From assembly GCA_002415335.1 (NCBI GenBank), contig DHXL01000059.1, positions 1 through 5,777 on the forward strand: a DNA stretch of 5,777 nucleotides. The letters run 5' to 3'. The notes beneath the pieces were generated by a model. That model was given only the letters and a program-made list of their open reading frames with translations, was not told the DNA's origin and did not search any database. Of this stretch, positions 1-5,777 are shown piece by piece. The stretch's first letter is position 1, and every line of letters starts with the position of its first letter. Origin of the DNA: Oxalobacteraceae bacterium UBA5157 (GTDB lineage: Bacteria; Pseudomonadota; Gammaproteobacteria; Burkholderiales; Burkholderiaceae_D). Position numbers and translations under genes: made by a program.

Positions 1-1875
1 GAAGGCCAGCGAGCGCGGCGTGATGGCCGGCAAGCGGATTTCGAAAGTCGATCCGGCGCCCAGCGTGCTGGTTACCAGTACGCGCCCACCATGCAAGCCG
101 ACGATGCGATCGACCAGGAACAGACCCAATCCCGCACCCGGCTTCGCAATGGCGGAGCGGCCGCGAAAATACTTTTGGAACAAACGCGGAATTTCGTCGG
201 TCGCGATGCCATCACCGTGATCGTTCACCACGACCAGTAGCCCACCGTGCGCGTCCCCTGTCACGTCCAGTTCGATGACGGCGTCGCGCGGCGAATGCCG
301 GTGCGCGTTCGCCAGCAGGTTACGCAAAGCGATCTGCAACAAGCGGGCATCGCAAATGAAATTTGCCGGCAGATCTCGTGCGGTCAATCGTATCCGTTCC
401 CTTGGCCAATCGACGGTACTGTCCGCCAATAGCTTTGGCAGGCGGCAGGGCTGCAGCTGTAGAGATGCCGGCGAACTCGTGCTCTCCAGGCGGTCAAGCG
501 TCAAGTACTCATCCATCAGATCGCTCATCCGGCGCGCGGCGTTCTTGATGTTGGTACAGCGGTTGAGCGTCTTCTCGGGCGGGGCATGCAGGTTGGCCGC
601 CAATTGTTCGATCGACGTATTGATAATCGCCAGCGGCGTTCGGAATTCATGCGAGACCATACCCACGAAATCCTGTTGTTCCTGACGCGCTTGCTGCTCT
701 ACGCTTAGCACCCGCTTGAGCGCGTTGTAGCGATACACGATGAATTGGCTGATGATGATCAGATGGAGTATCGCGCTCACTTGGAAGCTGTAATCGGTGA
801 GAAGGTTGGACTCGAGCATGCCGGCGATGCGCAAGCTGCGAATCACCAGTCCGACTTTCAGAATACAAAGCGACACGAAGAAAATTTGGGCGGGCACGTG
901 TCCGCGGCGCATGAGAACGATGGCAAGGCCGAGCATGAAGAGGGATCCCAGCAGGGCAAGCCCCTGCGCCAGACCGATCGCCAGCGAAAAATAGCCCGCC
1001 AGGACCAATGCGTAACTGATGACCGACACTCCACCGACCAGGCGCAAGCCGATCCGGCTCAAGCGCGGCATGATCGCGGGCAGTTCGAGTTGCAGGAATG
1101 AGTACCGTGCCCCTGCAATGAGGATGATGCACAGCGCTAAACTGAACACGAACGAAGTGATGCTGCCTGGCCAATCGAGCGCATTCTGCACATAGCCGGT
1201 CGCCATCAGTCCCAGCAAGAACAAGAGGGATGCATAGACGACGTAGGCGCCGCTGACAGACTCGCGTGCCGATATCCAGAAGAACAATTGAAACAACGTT
1301 AACAGTGCAAACATGCCGATATACACGCCCAGCGCAAGCGATTCGGAGCGTGACATCGCGTTATGCCCCTGCGGTTGCCATAGACGAATTGCGCTATAGA
1401 GAGGCGTGCGCGCCTGGAGCCGTAGAATCAGCGGATGGCGTCCGGGCGAAAGATCGATGCGAAAGGTCGGACTGCGGGTATCGAGCGGCCAGGCACTGTG
1501 CCGCACGCTCATCCCGGCGCGCAGGTTGGTCCATCGTCCGTCCGCATCCTGTTGGTACAGGCGCACGTCATCCAGCAATGCGTTGTCAACTTCGAGCAAC
1601 CATTCGCGCTGCGCGGCGCGCGGTTGTTCCACATCAAACCGCAACCAGACCGCGGCCGCGGTAAAACCGGCATGAAGCTCGCCAGGCAGCGGACGCCAGC
1701 CGGCCGCCGCGCGCGCCGACTCGACGCTCAGCTTTGCATGTGGGTCATTCAGCCAACTCATGTGTCCCGCGAGCGGAATCATCTCGGTTTGCGGGTTCAA
1801 TGTCACCGGCGTTTGCGCCTGCGAAACCGCGCAAGTCAACAGCATGCAGAGGGTAATAATCAGTTGCCGTATCAT
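1..1875 (-). CDS. 7TMR-DISM sensor histidine kinase (3' end cut by window edge)
   Basis: This is an inner-membrane sensor kinase expected to autophosphorylate and pass phosphate to the regulator encoded divergently next to it. The frame reads 625 residues without a stop to the left edge. Residues 1-20 are a signal peptide with likely cleavage after SQA. Residues about 30-165 form a periplasmic domain of the 7TMR-DISMED2 type (WLRF and LLEVDNALLDDVRLY are typical). About seven hydrophobic helices follow at 179-381. A short linker leads to HisKA with the H-box SHEFRTPL, phosphoacceptor H409 (codon 649-651). The ATPase domain has an N-box (N519, N523), G1 DHGDGI (552-557), F-box LFQKYF (565-570) and G2 GAGLGL (580-585), so it looks catalytically intact. 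After FEIRLPA (611-617) few residues should remain. ATG 1875 is the only usual start codon after an in-frame TAA upstream; it has no Shine-Dalgarno. The ligand is unknown; DISMED2 domains are proposed to bind carbohydrates. Confidence 0.95.
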   Translation of the reverse strand, partial: MIRQLIITLCMLLTCAVSQAQTPVTLNPQTEMIPLAGHMSWLNDPHAKLSVESARAAAGWRPLPGELHAGFTAAAVWLRFDVEQPRAAQREWLLEVDNALLDDVRLYQQDADGRWTNLRAGMSVRHSAWPLDTRSPTFRIDLSPGRHPLILRLQARTPLYSAIRLWQPQGHNAMSRSESLALGVYIGMFALLTLFQLFFWISARESVSGAYVVYASLLFLLGLMATGYVQNALDWPGSITSFVFSLALCIILIAGARYSFLQLELPAIMPRLSRIGLRLVGGVSVISYALVLAGYFSLAIGLAQGLALLGSLFMLGLAIVLMRRGHVPAQIFFVSLCILKVGLVIRSLRIAGMLESNLLTDYSFQVSAILHLIIISQFIVYRYNALKRVLSVEQQARQEQQDFVGMVSHEFRTPLAIINTSIEQLAANLHAPPEKTLNRCTNIKNAARRMSDLMDEYLTLDRLESTSSPASLQLQPCRLPKLLADSTVDWPRERIRLTARDLPANFICDARLLQIALRNLLANAHRHSPRDAVIELDVTGDAHGGLLVVVNDHGDGIATDEIPRLFQKYFRGRSAIAKPGAGLGLFLVDRIVGLHGGRVLVTSTLGAGSTFEIRLPAITPRSLAF

Positions 1876-1882
1876 GCGCGTG

Positions 1883-1891
1883 AAGATAGCA
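1883..1891 (-). promoter_or_regulatory. Candidate extended -10 for the histidine kinase gene
   Basis: On the minus strand the sequence reads TGC-TATCTT, an extended -10 (TGn) followed by a 4/6 match to TATAAT. It ends 7 nt before the kinase ATG, so the transcript would start at or next to the start codon. No good -35 hexamer is visible at 17 bp. This is a weak motif match read by eye. Confidence 0.3.
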
Positions 1892-1934
1892 TGCTTTGCT
1901 GTGCCCGATTAACGACTGGACGTAGGATCATTCA

Positions 1935-1954
1935 CTCAGATGCGCTCAGATTCC
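1935..1954 (+). promoter_or_regulatory. Putative response-regulator operator: two CTCAGAT direct repeats, 10-bp period
   Basis: Two head-to-tail units, CTCAGATGCG (1935-1944) and CTCAGATTCC (1945-1954), lie in the divergent kinase/regulator intergenic region. The step is exactly 10 bp, one helical turn. OmpR/PhoB-family regulators bind as head-to-tail dimers to direct repeats with about 10-11 bp spacing. The same unit recurs three times upstream of tpsB (2727-2756). The site abuts the -35 position expected for the regulator promoter and lies about 60 bp upstream of the kinase start, so it could act on both genes. That the neighbouring regulator binds here is inference. Confidence 0.65.
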
Positions 1955-1971
1955 TCGCTATCGCCGACGCC

Positions 1972-1977
1972 CATACT
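1972..1977 (+). promoter_or_regulatory. Candidate -10 element of the response regulator gene
   Basis: CATACT matches TATAAT at 4 of 6 bases. It lies 21 bp after the last CTCAGA unit, the same distance as the TATTCT element upstream of tpsB. There is no recognisable -35, which fits an activator-dependent promoter with the operator in its place. The predicted transcription start is within a base or two of ATG 1985, suggesting a leaderless message. Confidence 0.4.
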
Positions 1978-1984
1978 TAAAAAC

Positions 1985-2662
1985 ATGGCGCACATCATCC
2001 TGCTCGAAGACGAACCGATCTTGCTGGAAGAACTGTCGGAGTTTCTTGCAACGGCAGGATATGCAGTGACTGCATGCGCAACGATTGCCGAATTCTGGCG
2101 CAAGTTCTCCGCGCAAGAACATAACCTGGCGATCATCGATCTGGGTTTGCCGGATGGCGACGGACTTGATTTGATTGCTGCGCTGCGCGACCAGAAACAC
2201 CAACTCGGCATCATCGTCCTCACTGCGCGCAGCACCGCGCAAGACAGGATTTCGGGACTGTTCGGCGGAGCCGATCACTACCTGCCCAAGACCGCCAGCT
2301 TGCAAGAGCTGGCCGCGACGATCGCCACCGTTGCGCGCCGGCTGACCCCCGATTCCGCGCCGCGCTGGCGTTTATCGGCGTCACCGCCTCGGTTGATTCC
2401 TCCGGGCTTTGCACCGATTGCGCTGTCAGCCCAGGACTACACGGTCTTGCTCGCCCTGGCGTCAGGCGGCAAGGCGGTCAGCCGCCAGGCAATCGTCCTC
2501 GCGCTGGGCGAACACTTTCTCGACTACGATCAGCGCCGGTTAGACACGCAGATGCGGCGTTTGCGCCGCAAGGTCGAAGAGTCGTGCGGACTCGAGCTTC
2601 CGGTGACGACATTGCGCGGCGTCGGCTTCCATTTTTACGACGAGATTGAAATCTGCCGATAG
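1985..2662 (+). CDS. OmpR/PhoB-family two-component response regulator
   Basis: This 225-residue cytoplasmic transcription factor is the likely partner of the divergent kinase. The receiver domain spans residues 1-118: acidic pocket E8/D9/E10 in LLEDEP, phosphoacceptor D52 in IIDLGLPDGDG (codon 2138-2140), switch T80 in IVLTAR and conserved K102 in YLPKTA. A short linker leads to a winged-helix DNA-binding domain at about 128-220, with LSAQDYTVLLALA, the recognition-helix region LDTQMRRLRRKVEE and the terminal hairpin TLRGVGFHF typical of Trans_reg_C. The length is normal for the family. The start is placed at 1985 because MAHIILLEDE is a standard receiver N-terminus; an in-frame ATG at 1940 would add 15 unconserved residues and lies inside the operator repeats. 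No Shine-Dalgarno precedes ATG 1985. It probably regulates itself and tpsBA through the CTCAGA repeats (inference). Confidence 0.96.
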   Translation: MAHIILLEDEPILLEELSEFLATAGYAVTACATIAEFWRKFSAQEHNLAIIDLGLPDGDGLDLIAALRDQKHQLGIIVLTARSTAQDRISGLFGGADHYLPKTASLQELAATIATVARRLTPDSAPRWRLSASPPRLIPPGFAPIALSAQDYTVLLALASGGKAVSRQAIVLALGEHFLDYDQRRLDTQMRRLRRKVEESCGLELPVTTLRGVGFHFYDEIEICR

Positions 2663-2672
2663 CGTCTCGATC

Positions 2673-2690
2673 GTGCCATTTGTGCCATTG
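2673..2690 (+). repeat. Short tandem repeat GTGCCATT, 9-bp period
   Basis: GTGCCATTT and GTGCCATTG follow one another directly, just after the regulator stop codon and 37 bp upstream of the CTCAGA array. The unit and period differ from the CTCAGA repeats. It may be a site for another regulator or chance; the sequence does not decide. Confidence 0.4.
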
Positions 2691-2726
2691 TTATTCTGGT
2701 CACACGCCTAAATGAAAGCGTTGTTT

Positions 2727-2756
2727 CTCAGCGCTGCTCAGATTTGCTCAGACACT
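2727..2756 (+). promoter_or_regulatory. Putative response-regulator operator upstream of tpsB: three CTCAG(A) direct repeats, 10-bp period
   Basis: Three consecutive 10-bp units read CTCAGCGCTG, CTCAGATTTG and CTCAGACACT. The middle unit shares its first eight bases (CTCAGATT) with the second unit upstream of the regulator gene at 1945. The array overlaps the expected -35 region of the tpsB promoter, the usual location for an OmpR-family activator contacting RNA polymerase. A possible degenerate fourth unit, CTCGGA at 2762, is out of phase. The repeats are seen directly; binding by the adjacent regulator is inference. Confidence 0.7.
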
Positions 2757-2773
2757 TTCCACTCGGAAACTTC

Positions 2774-2779
2774 TATTCT
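2774..2779 (+). promoter_or_regulatory. Candidate -10 element of the tpsBA promoter
   Basis: TATTCT matches TATAAT at 4 of 6 bases and starts 21 bp after the last CTCAGA unit, as in the regulator promoter. Transcription would start near 2786, giving a leader of about 25 nt that contains the ribosome binding site. A better hexamer match, TATATT at 2787-2792, would put the start at about 2799, inside the ribosome binding site, so it is less likely. Confidence 0.4.
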
Positions 2780-2795
2780 GGGGAGGTATATTTTC

Positions 2796-2803
2796 GGAGA
2801 AGG
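2796..2803 (+). promoter_or_regulatory. Ribosome binding site deciding the tpsB start
   Basis: GGAGAAGG lies 7 nt before ATG 2811, ideal Shine-Dalgarno spacing. It supports 2811 over the in-frame upstream ATG at 2712, which lies before the operator repeats. Confidence 0.85.
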
Positions 2804-2810
2804 CAATCCC

Positions 2811-4502
2811 ATGGAGTTGATTACAAGAGTGGTACTGCCATCGTTATTGGGCGTGGGCATGGGTGTTTGCGGCGCAACGTTTGCCCAGACGCCGCCGGAC
2901 GCCGGTTCGCTCAATCAAAAGATCGAGCGAGAACAGGCGCCCCAGGCGCCGCAAAAGCCCGCGCCCGAAATTCGTATCCAGCAAGGCGCGACGGCGGCGC
3001 TACCCGTATCCGACCATGAGCGGATTCTCGTCGACAGCCTGCACGTGGGCGGCGCGCATGTCTTTTCGGAGAGTCAGCTCATTGCGTTCACTGGCTTCAA
3101 ACCCGGAAGCCAACTGACGCTCACCGACCTGCGCGGCATGGCAGTGAAGATTGCGGAGTATTACCACCAGCACGGTTATTTTCTGGCGCAAGCCTACTTG
3201 CCTGCGCAGGATATCAAGCATGGCGTAGTGACGATCGCACTGCTGGAAGGTCAATACGGCAAGGTTTCCTTACGCAATCAAACCAATCTTTCGGACGCAC
3301 TGGCGAATCGGTTACTCGACGGCTTGAGCAGTCATGAAGCGGTCACGATCGCCCCGCTCGAGAGCCGTCTCCTGCTGTTGTCCGATATTCCCGGCGTGGC
3401 GGTGAAATCGACATTGGTTCCGGGCGCATCGGTGGGCACGTCCGACCTGATAGTCGATGTGACTCCGGGCCGGCGCGTTACGGGCAGCCTGGACGCTGAT
3501 AACGAAGGCAACCGCTATACCGGCGGGAACCGTTTGGGTGCCACGCTCAATGTCAATGACCCATCCGGCCACGGTGACATCGCCACCTTCCGCGCATTGA
3601 CGTCGGCCGACGGACTGAACTATGGCCGTGCGTCCTATCAGGCGCAGCTCGGCCGTGCGAAGGCGGGCGTGGCCTACAGCAGCATGGATTATCGGCTGAG
3701 TCAGGAGTTTGCAAGCCTGCAGGCCAACGGCACTGCGCGCACCGCTAGCGTCTATGGCAGCTATCCGCTGGTTCGCTCGCGCAGCAACAACCTGTATGCG
3801 GTGATTGATTTCGATACCAAGTCCTTCGAGGACGCGGTGGACTCGACTGCCACCGTCGCCGACAAGAAAGCCCAGGTGTGGATGCTGAGTCTCAACGGCG
3901 ACCATCGCGATCATTTCGGCGGTGGAGGACTAAGCAATTATTCGTTCACGTGGACCTCCGGCAGCATCGATATTCGCACCCCCGCTGCGGCGGCTACAGA
4001 CGTGGCGACGGCGCAAAGCAATGGCCATTACGACAAGCTTGCGCTTAACGCCCTGCGGCTTCAAAGCATCACCGAAAGCACCTCGTTGTACGCCGCGATC
4101 AGTGGACAGCTTGCATCAAAAAATCTGGACACATCGGAGAAGATGGGGCTCGGCGGTGCAAACGGCGTGCGCGCTTATCCCGATGGCGAAGCCTATGGAG
4201 ACCAAGGTTATGTGCTGAACCTGGAAGCACGGTACTTGTTGCCGAAGGTGTCGGAGAGGATGCCCGGACAACTGCAGCTAACCGGTTTCGTCGACAACGG
4301 CAGCGTGACCCTGAACAAGAATTCCTGGTCCGCCGGCCCAACCCGGCGAACGCTAAGCGGTACGGGAATCGGACTCACCTGGGTGGACAACAATGATTTT
4401 GTGGTGAAGGCGTTCTACGCCCACAAGCTGGGCGATGCGGTGGCCACTTCGGCACCGGATTCGACGAGTCGCTTCTGGCTTCAGGCTGTTAAATATTTCT
4501 AA
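2811..4502 (+). CDS. TpsB-family outer-membrane transporter (FhaC/ShlB-like) of a two-partner secretion system
   Basis: This 563-residue Omp85-superfamily barrel should export the TpsA protein encoded just downstream across the outer membrane. Residues 1-26 form a signal peptide (MELITRVVLPSLLG, then ATFAQ). A proline- and glutamine-rich stretch after PDAGSLNQKIEREQ (29-42) corresponds to the N-terminal plug-helix and linker region of FhaC-like proteins. Two POTRA domains follow: POTRA_2 at about 73-148 (LHVGGAHVFSESQL, YYHQHGYFLAQAYLP, VTIALLEGQYG) and a second at about 150-220. The rest is a C-terminal beta barrel that begins with GSLDADNEGNRYTGGNR. The conserved loop-6 motif VRAYPDGE is at 453-460 with R454, and the chain ends in phenylalanine (VKYF), the outer-membrane barrel signature. 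Length is typical of TpsB. The gene lies 67 bp before tpsA and is probably co-transcribed with it, under the CTCAGA operator. The exact FhaC, ShlB or HxuB subtype cannot be told from sequence alone. Confidence 0.96.
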   Translation: MELITRVVLPSLLGVGMGVCGATFAQTPPDAGSLNQKIEREQAPQAPQKPAPEIRIQQGATAALPVSDHERILVDSLHVGGAHVFSESQLIAFTGFKPGSQLTLTDLRGMAVKIAEYYHQHGYFLAQAYLPAQDIKHGVVTIALLEGQYGKVSLRNQTNLSDALANRLLDGLSSHEAVTIAPLESRLLLLSDIPGVAVKSTLVPGASVGTSDLIVDVTPGRRVTGSLDADNEGNRYTGGNRLGATLNVNDPSGHGDIATFRALTSADGLNYGRASYQAQLGRAKAGVAYSSMDYRLSQEFASLQANGTARTASVYGSYPLVRSRSNNLYAVIDFDTKSFEDAVDSTATVADKKAQVWMLSLNGDHRDHFGGGGLSNYSFTWTSGSIDIRTPAAAATDVATAQSNGHYDKLALNALRLQSITESTSLYAAISGQLASKNLDTSEKMGLGGANGVRAYPDGEAYGDQGYVLNLEARYLLPKVSERMPGQLQLTGFVDNGSVTLNKNSWSAGPTRRTLSGTGIGLTWVDNNDFVVKAFYAHKLGDAVATSAPDSTSRFWLQAVKYF

Positions 4503-4507
4503 TTGCA

Positions 4508-4531
4508 GTATCCGATCACAACAATGGATAC
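4508..4531 (+). other. Inverted repeat in the tpsB-tpsA gap
   Basis: GTATCC (4508-4513) pairs with GGATAC (4526-4531); one G-T pair can extend the stem to 7 bp, leaving a 10-nt loop. There is no following T-run, so it is not a standard intrinsic terminator. It could modulate processing or relative expression of the two partners, or be incidental. Confidence 0.3.
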
Positions 4532-4556
4532 CGGCTGAACGTACTCATTGAAGAAC

Positions 4557-4560
4557 AGGA
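4557..4560 (+). promoter_or_regulatory. Ribosome binding site of tpsA
   Basis: AGGA lies 9 nt before ATG 4570, within the purine-rich run GAAGAACAGGA. It supports the start that yields the conserved extended signal peptide. Confidence 0.6.
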
Positions 4561-4569
4561 CCACATACC

Positions 4570-5777
4570 ATGAACCACATCTACCGCTCGATCTGGAATG
4601 AAAAAACCGGCACCTTCGTCGCCGTTTCCGAAAATACCAACAGCGGCGGCAAGAAGGCCTCGGCCGGGGGCAGTGTGGTGGCGGGGACCTCTTTTGCACT
4701 GAAGGCGCTGGCCGTGTCGTTGATGCTGGCGTTCGGCCCGATCGCCTACGCGCTGCCGATCGATGGACAAGTCACAGCAGGCAGCGCCACGATTACCGGC
4801 AGCAGCAACAGCATGACGATCAACCAGTCGAGCCAGAACGCCGCGCTCAACTGGCAGAGCTTTAACATCGGTCAAGCCGAGACCGTGAAATTCGTGCAGC
4901 CCAACAGCAGTTCGGTTGCACTCAATCGTGTGCTGGGAGCCGACCCGTCCAGCATCCTCGGCGGCCTGTCGGCCAACGGCAAGGTATTCCTGGTGAATCC
5001 GAACGGCATCCTGTTCGGCAAAGGCGCATCGGTCAACGTCGGCGGGCTGGTAGCGTCGACCCTTAACATCAGCGACAGCGACTTCATGGCGGGCAAATAC
5101 AAATTTGCCGGCGCAGGGAATGGCAGCGTCACGAATCAAGGCGCGATCAATGCCGATGGCGGCTATGTTGCGCTACTGGGCGCCAACGTTTCCAATGAAG
5201 GCACGATCAACGCGCGGCTGGGCACGATCGCGCTGGCCGCCGGCAACGCCATCACGCTCGATGTGGCCGGTGACGGCCTGCTCAACGTCAAGGTGGACCA
5301 AGGCACCGTCAACGCATTGGTGAGCAACGGCGGCATGCTTCAGGCCGACGGTGGTGAAGTTCTGCTGACCGCGCAGGCCGCTGGCACCCTGCTGCGTACG
5401 GCAGTCAACAATACCGGCATCATCCAGGCGCAAACCATCGAGAACCATAACGGCACGATCAAGCTGCTAGGTGACATGCAAAGCGGCACGGTCAACGTCG
5501 GCGGCAAGCTTGATGCCAGTGCGCCCGACGGTGGTAACGGCGGTGCAATCGAGACGTCGGCTGCGCACGTCAAGGTGAACGACAATGCGCGCATCACTAC
5601 GTCTGCATCACAAGGGCTGACTGGCAGCTGGCTGATCGATCCGACCGATTACACGATTGCTGCATCTGGCGGCGACATGACCGGCGCAGCACTGTCGACC
5701 AATTTGGGAAGCACTGATGTCACTATCCTTAGTACCTCGGGCGGCTCCGGCAGCAGTGGCAATGTCAACGTCAACGA
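4570..5777 (+). CDS. TpsA haemagglutinin-like exoprotein, N-terminal part (runs off right edge)
   Basis: This is the secreted partner of the upstream TpsB, probably a large surface-associated adhesin. The frame is open for 402 residues to the edge. It begins with an extended signal peptide region (ESPR): MNHIYRSIWNEKTGTFVAVS matches the usual pattern of MNKIYRxIWN, G and VAVSE, and fixes the start. A linker and hydrophobic core (about 38-60) follow, with likely cleavage after AYA at residue 61. The TPS secretion domain (haemagglutination activity type) occupies about 62-180: LNWQSFNIG, VKFVQPNSSSVALNRV, ILGGLSANGKVFLVNPNG, ILFGKGASVNVGGLVAST. NPNGI lies at 143-147. Further short beta-helix-like repeats rich in G, N, A and T follow (NQGAINADGGYVALLGA, NEGTINARLGTIALAAG, ADGGEVLLTAQA, LDASAPDGGNGGAIETS). 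A WLIDPTDYTI motif at 354-363 precedes a serine/glycine-rich turn. Total length and C-terminal function are unknown. A haemolysin-like role is possible, but the start resembles adhesins more. Confidence 0.95.
   Translation, partial: MNHIYRSIWNEKTGTFVAVSENTNSGGKKASAGGSVVAGTSFALKALAVSLMLAFGPIAYALPIDGQVTAGSATITGSSNSMTINQSSQNAALNWQSFNIGQAETVKFVQPNSSSVALNRVLGADPSSILGGLSANGKVFLVNPNGILFGKGASVNVGGLVASTLNISDSDFMAGKYKFAGAGNGSVTNQGAINADGGYVALLGANVSNEGTINARLGTIALAAGNAITLDVAGDGLLNVKVDQGTVNALVSNGGMLQADGGEVLLTAQAAGTLLRTAVNNTGIIQAQTIENHNGTIKLLGDMQSGTVNVGGKLDASAPDGGNGGAIETSAAHVKVNDNARITTSASQGLTGSWLIDPTDYTIAASGGDMTGAALSTNLGSTDVTILSTSGGSGSSGNVNVN

Noticed and set aside
647..1174. 175-codon minus-strand open frame, with other frames on both strands across 20-1980
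   Set aside because: They overlap the intact histidine kinase frame, which shows all kinase motifs and is open for 625 codons. Their translations are arginine/histidine-rich, typical of GC-rich shadow frames.
1940..1984. Upstream in-frame ATG for the response regulator
   Set aside because: It would add 15 unconserved residues and place the start inside the CTCAGA repeats; MAHIILLEDE from 1985 is the normal receiver start.
2663..2700. Intrinsic terminator after the response regulator
   Set aside because: No GC-rich stem followed by a T-run is visible, so read-through into tpsB cannot be excluded.
2727..2756. CTCAGA array as a CRISPR or transposon end
   Set aside because: The units are only 10 bp with no spacers, there is no inverted partner or transposase, and the same units occur in the other promoter, which fits an operator.
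3312..3914. 200-codon minus-strand frame opposite tpsB
   Set aside because: It lies within the well-supported barrel gene, with no recognisable domain or ribosome binding site.
4516..5139. 207-codon minus-strand frame opposite the start of tpsA
   Set aside because: It is antisense to the conserved ESPR and TPS domain and its translation resembles no family I know.
1..5777. tRNA, rRNA, insertion sequences, phage genes or attachment sites
   Set aside because: None were recognised; about 94 percent of the window is covered by four coherent genes and the gaps are short.

Overview
The window reads as a chromosomal adhesin or exoprotein secretion locus of a GC-rich Gram-negative bacterium. The extended signal peptide on the exoprotein, the style of its secretion domain and the 7TMR-DISM kinase suggest a betaproteobacterium of the Burkholderiales, perhaps Oxalobacteraceae. 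That assignment rests on recognised protein style, not on a database search.

Layout: (1) positions 1-1875, minus strand, encode a membrane histidine kinase with a periplasmic 7TMR-DISM sensor. Its frame is open to the left edge, so the last few residues and the stop are missing. (2) Positions 1876-1984 form a short divergent promoter region. (3) Positions 1985-2662, plus strand, encode an OmpR/PhoB-type response regulator. (4) Positions 2663-2810 form a second regulatory region. (5) Positions 2811-4502 encode a TpsB (FhaC/ShlB-like) outer-membrane transporter. (6) After a 67-base gap, position 4570 to the right edge encodes the N-terminal 402 residues of a TpsA haemagglutinin-like exoprotein.

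The parts fit one module: a two-component system that senses an envelope or extracellular signal sits beside the two-partner secretion pair it probably controls. The best evidence is in the DNA. CTCAGA-type units repeat head to tail at exactly 10-bp steps upstream of both the response regulator (two units, 1935-1954) and tpsB (three units, 2727-2756). OmpR-family regulators typically bind such arrays. In both promoters the last CTCAGA is followed, after 21 bp, by a similar -10-like hexamer (CATACT, TATTCT). I infer that the regulator controls its own gene and activates tpsBA.

The kinase and regulator starts lack Shine-Dalgarno sequences and have candidate -10 elements ending 7 nt before each ATG, so leaderless transcripts are possible. 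tpsB and tpsA both have recognisable ribosome binding sites. I saw no RNA genes, insertion sequences, CRISPR arrays or clear intrinsic terminators. All proteins belong to known families; the less ordinary part is the predicted regulon wiring.
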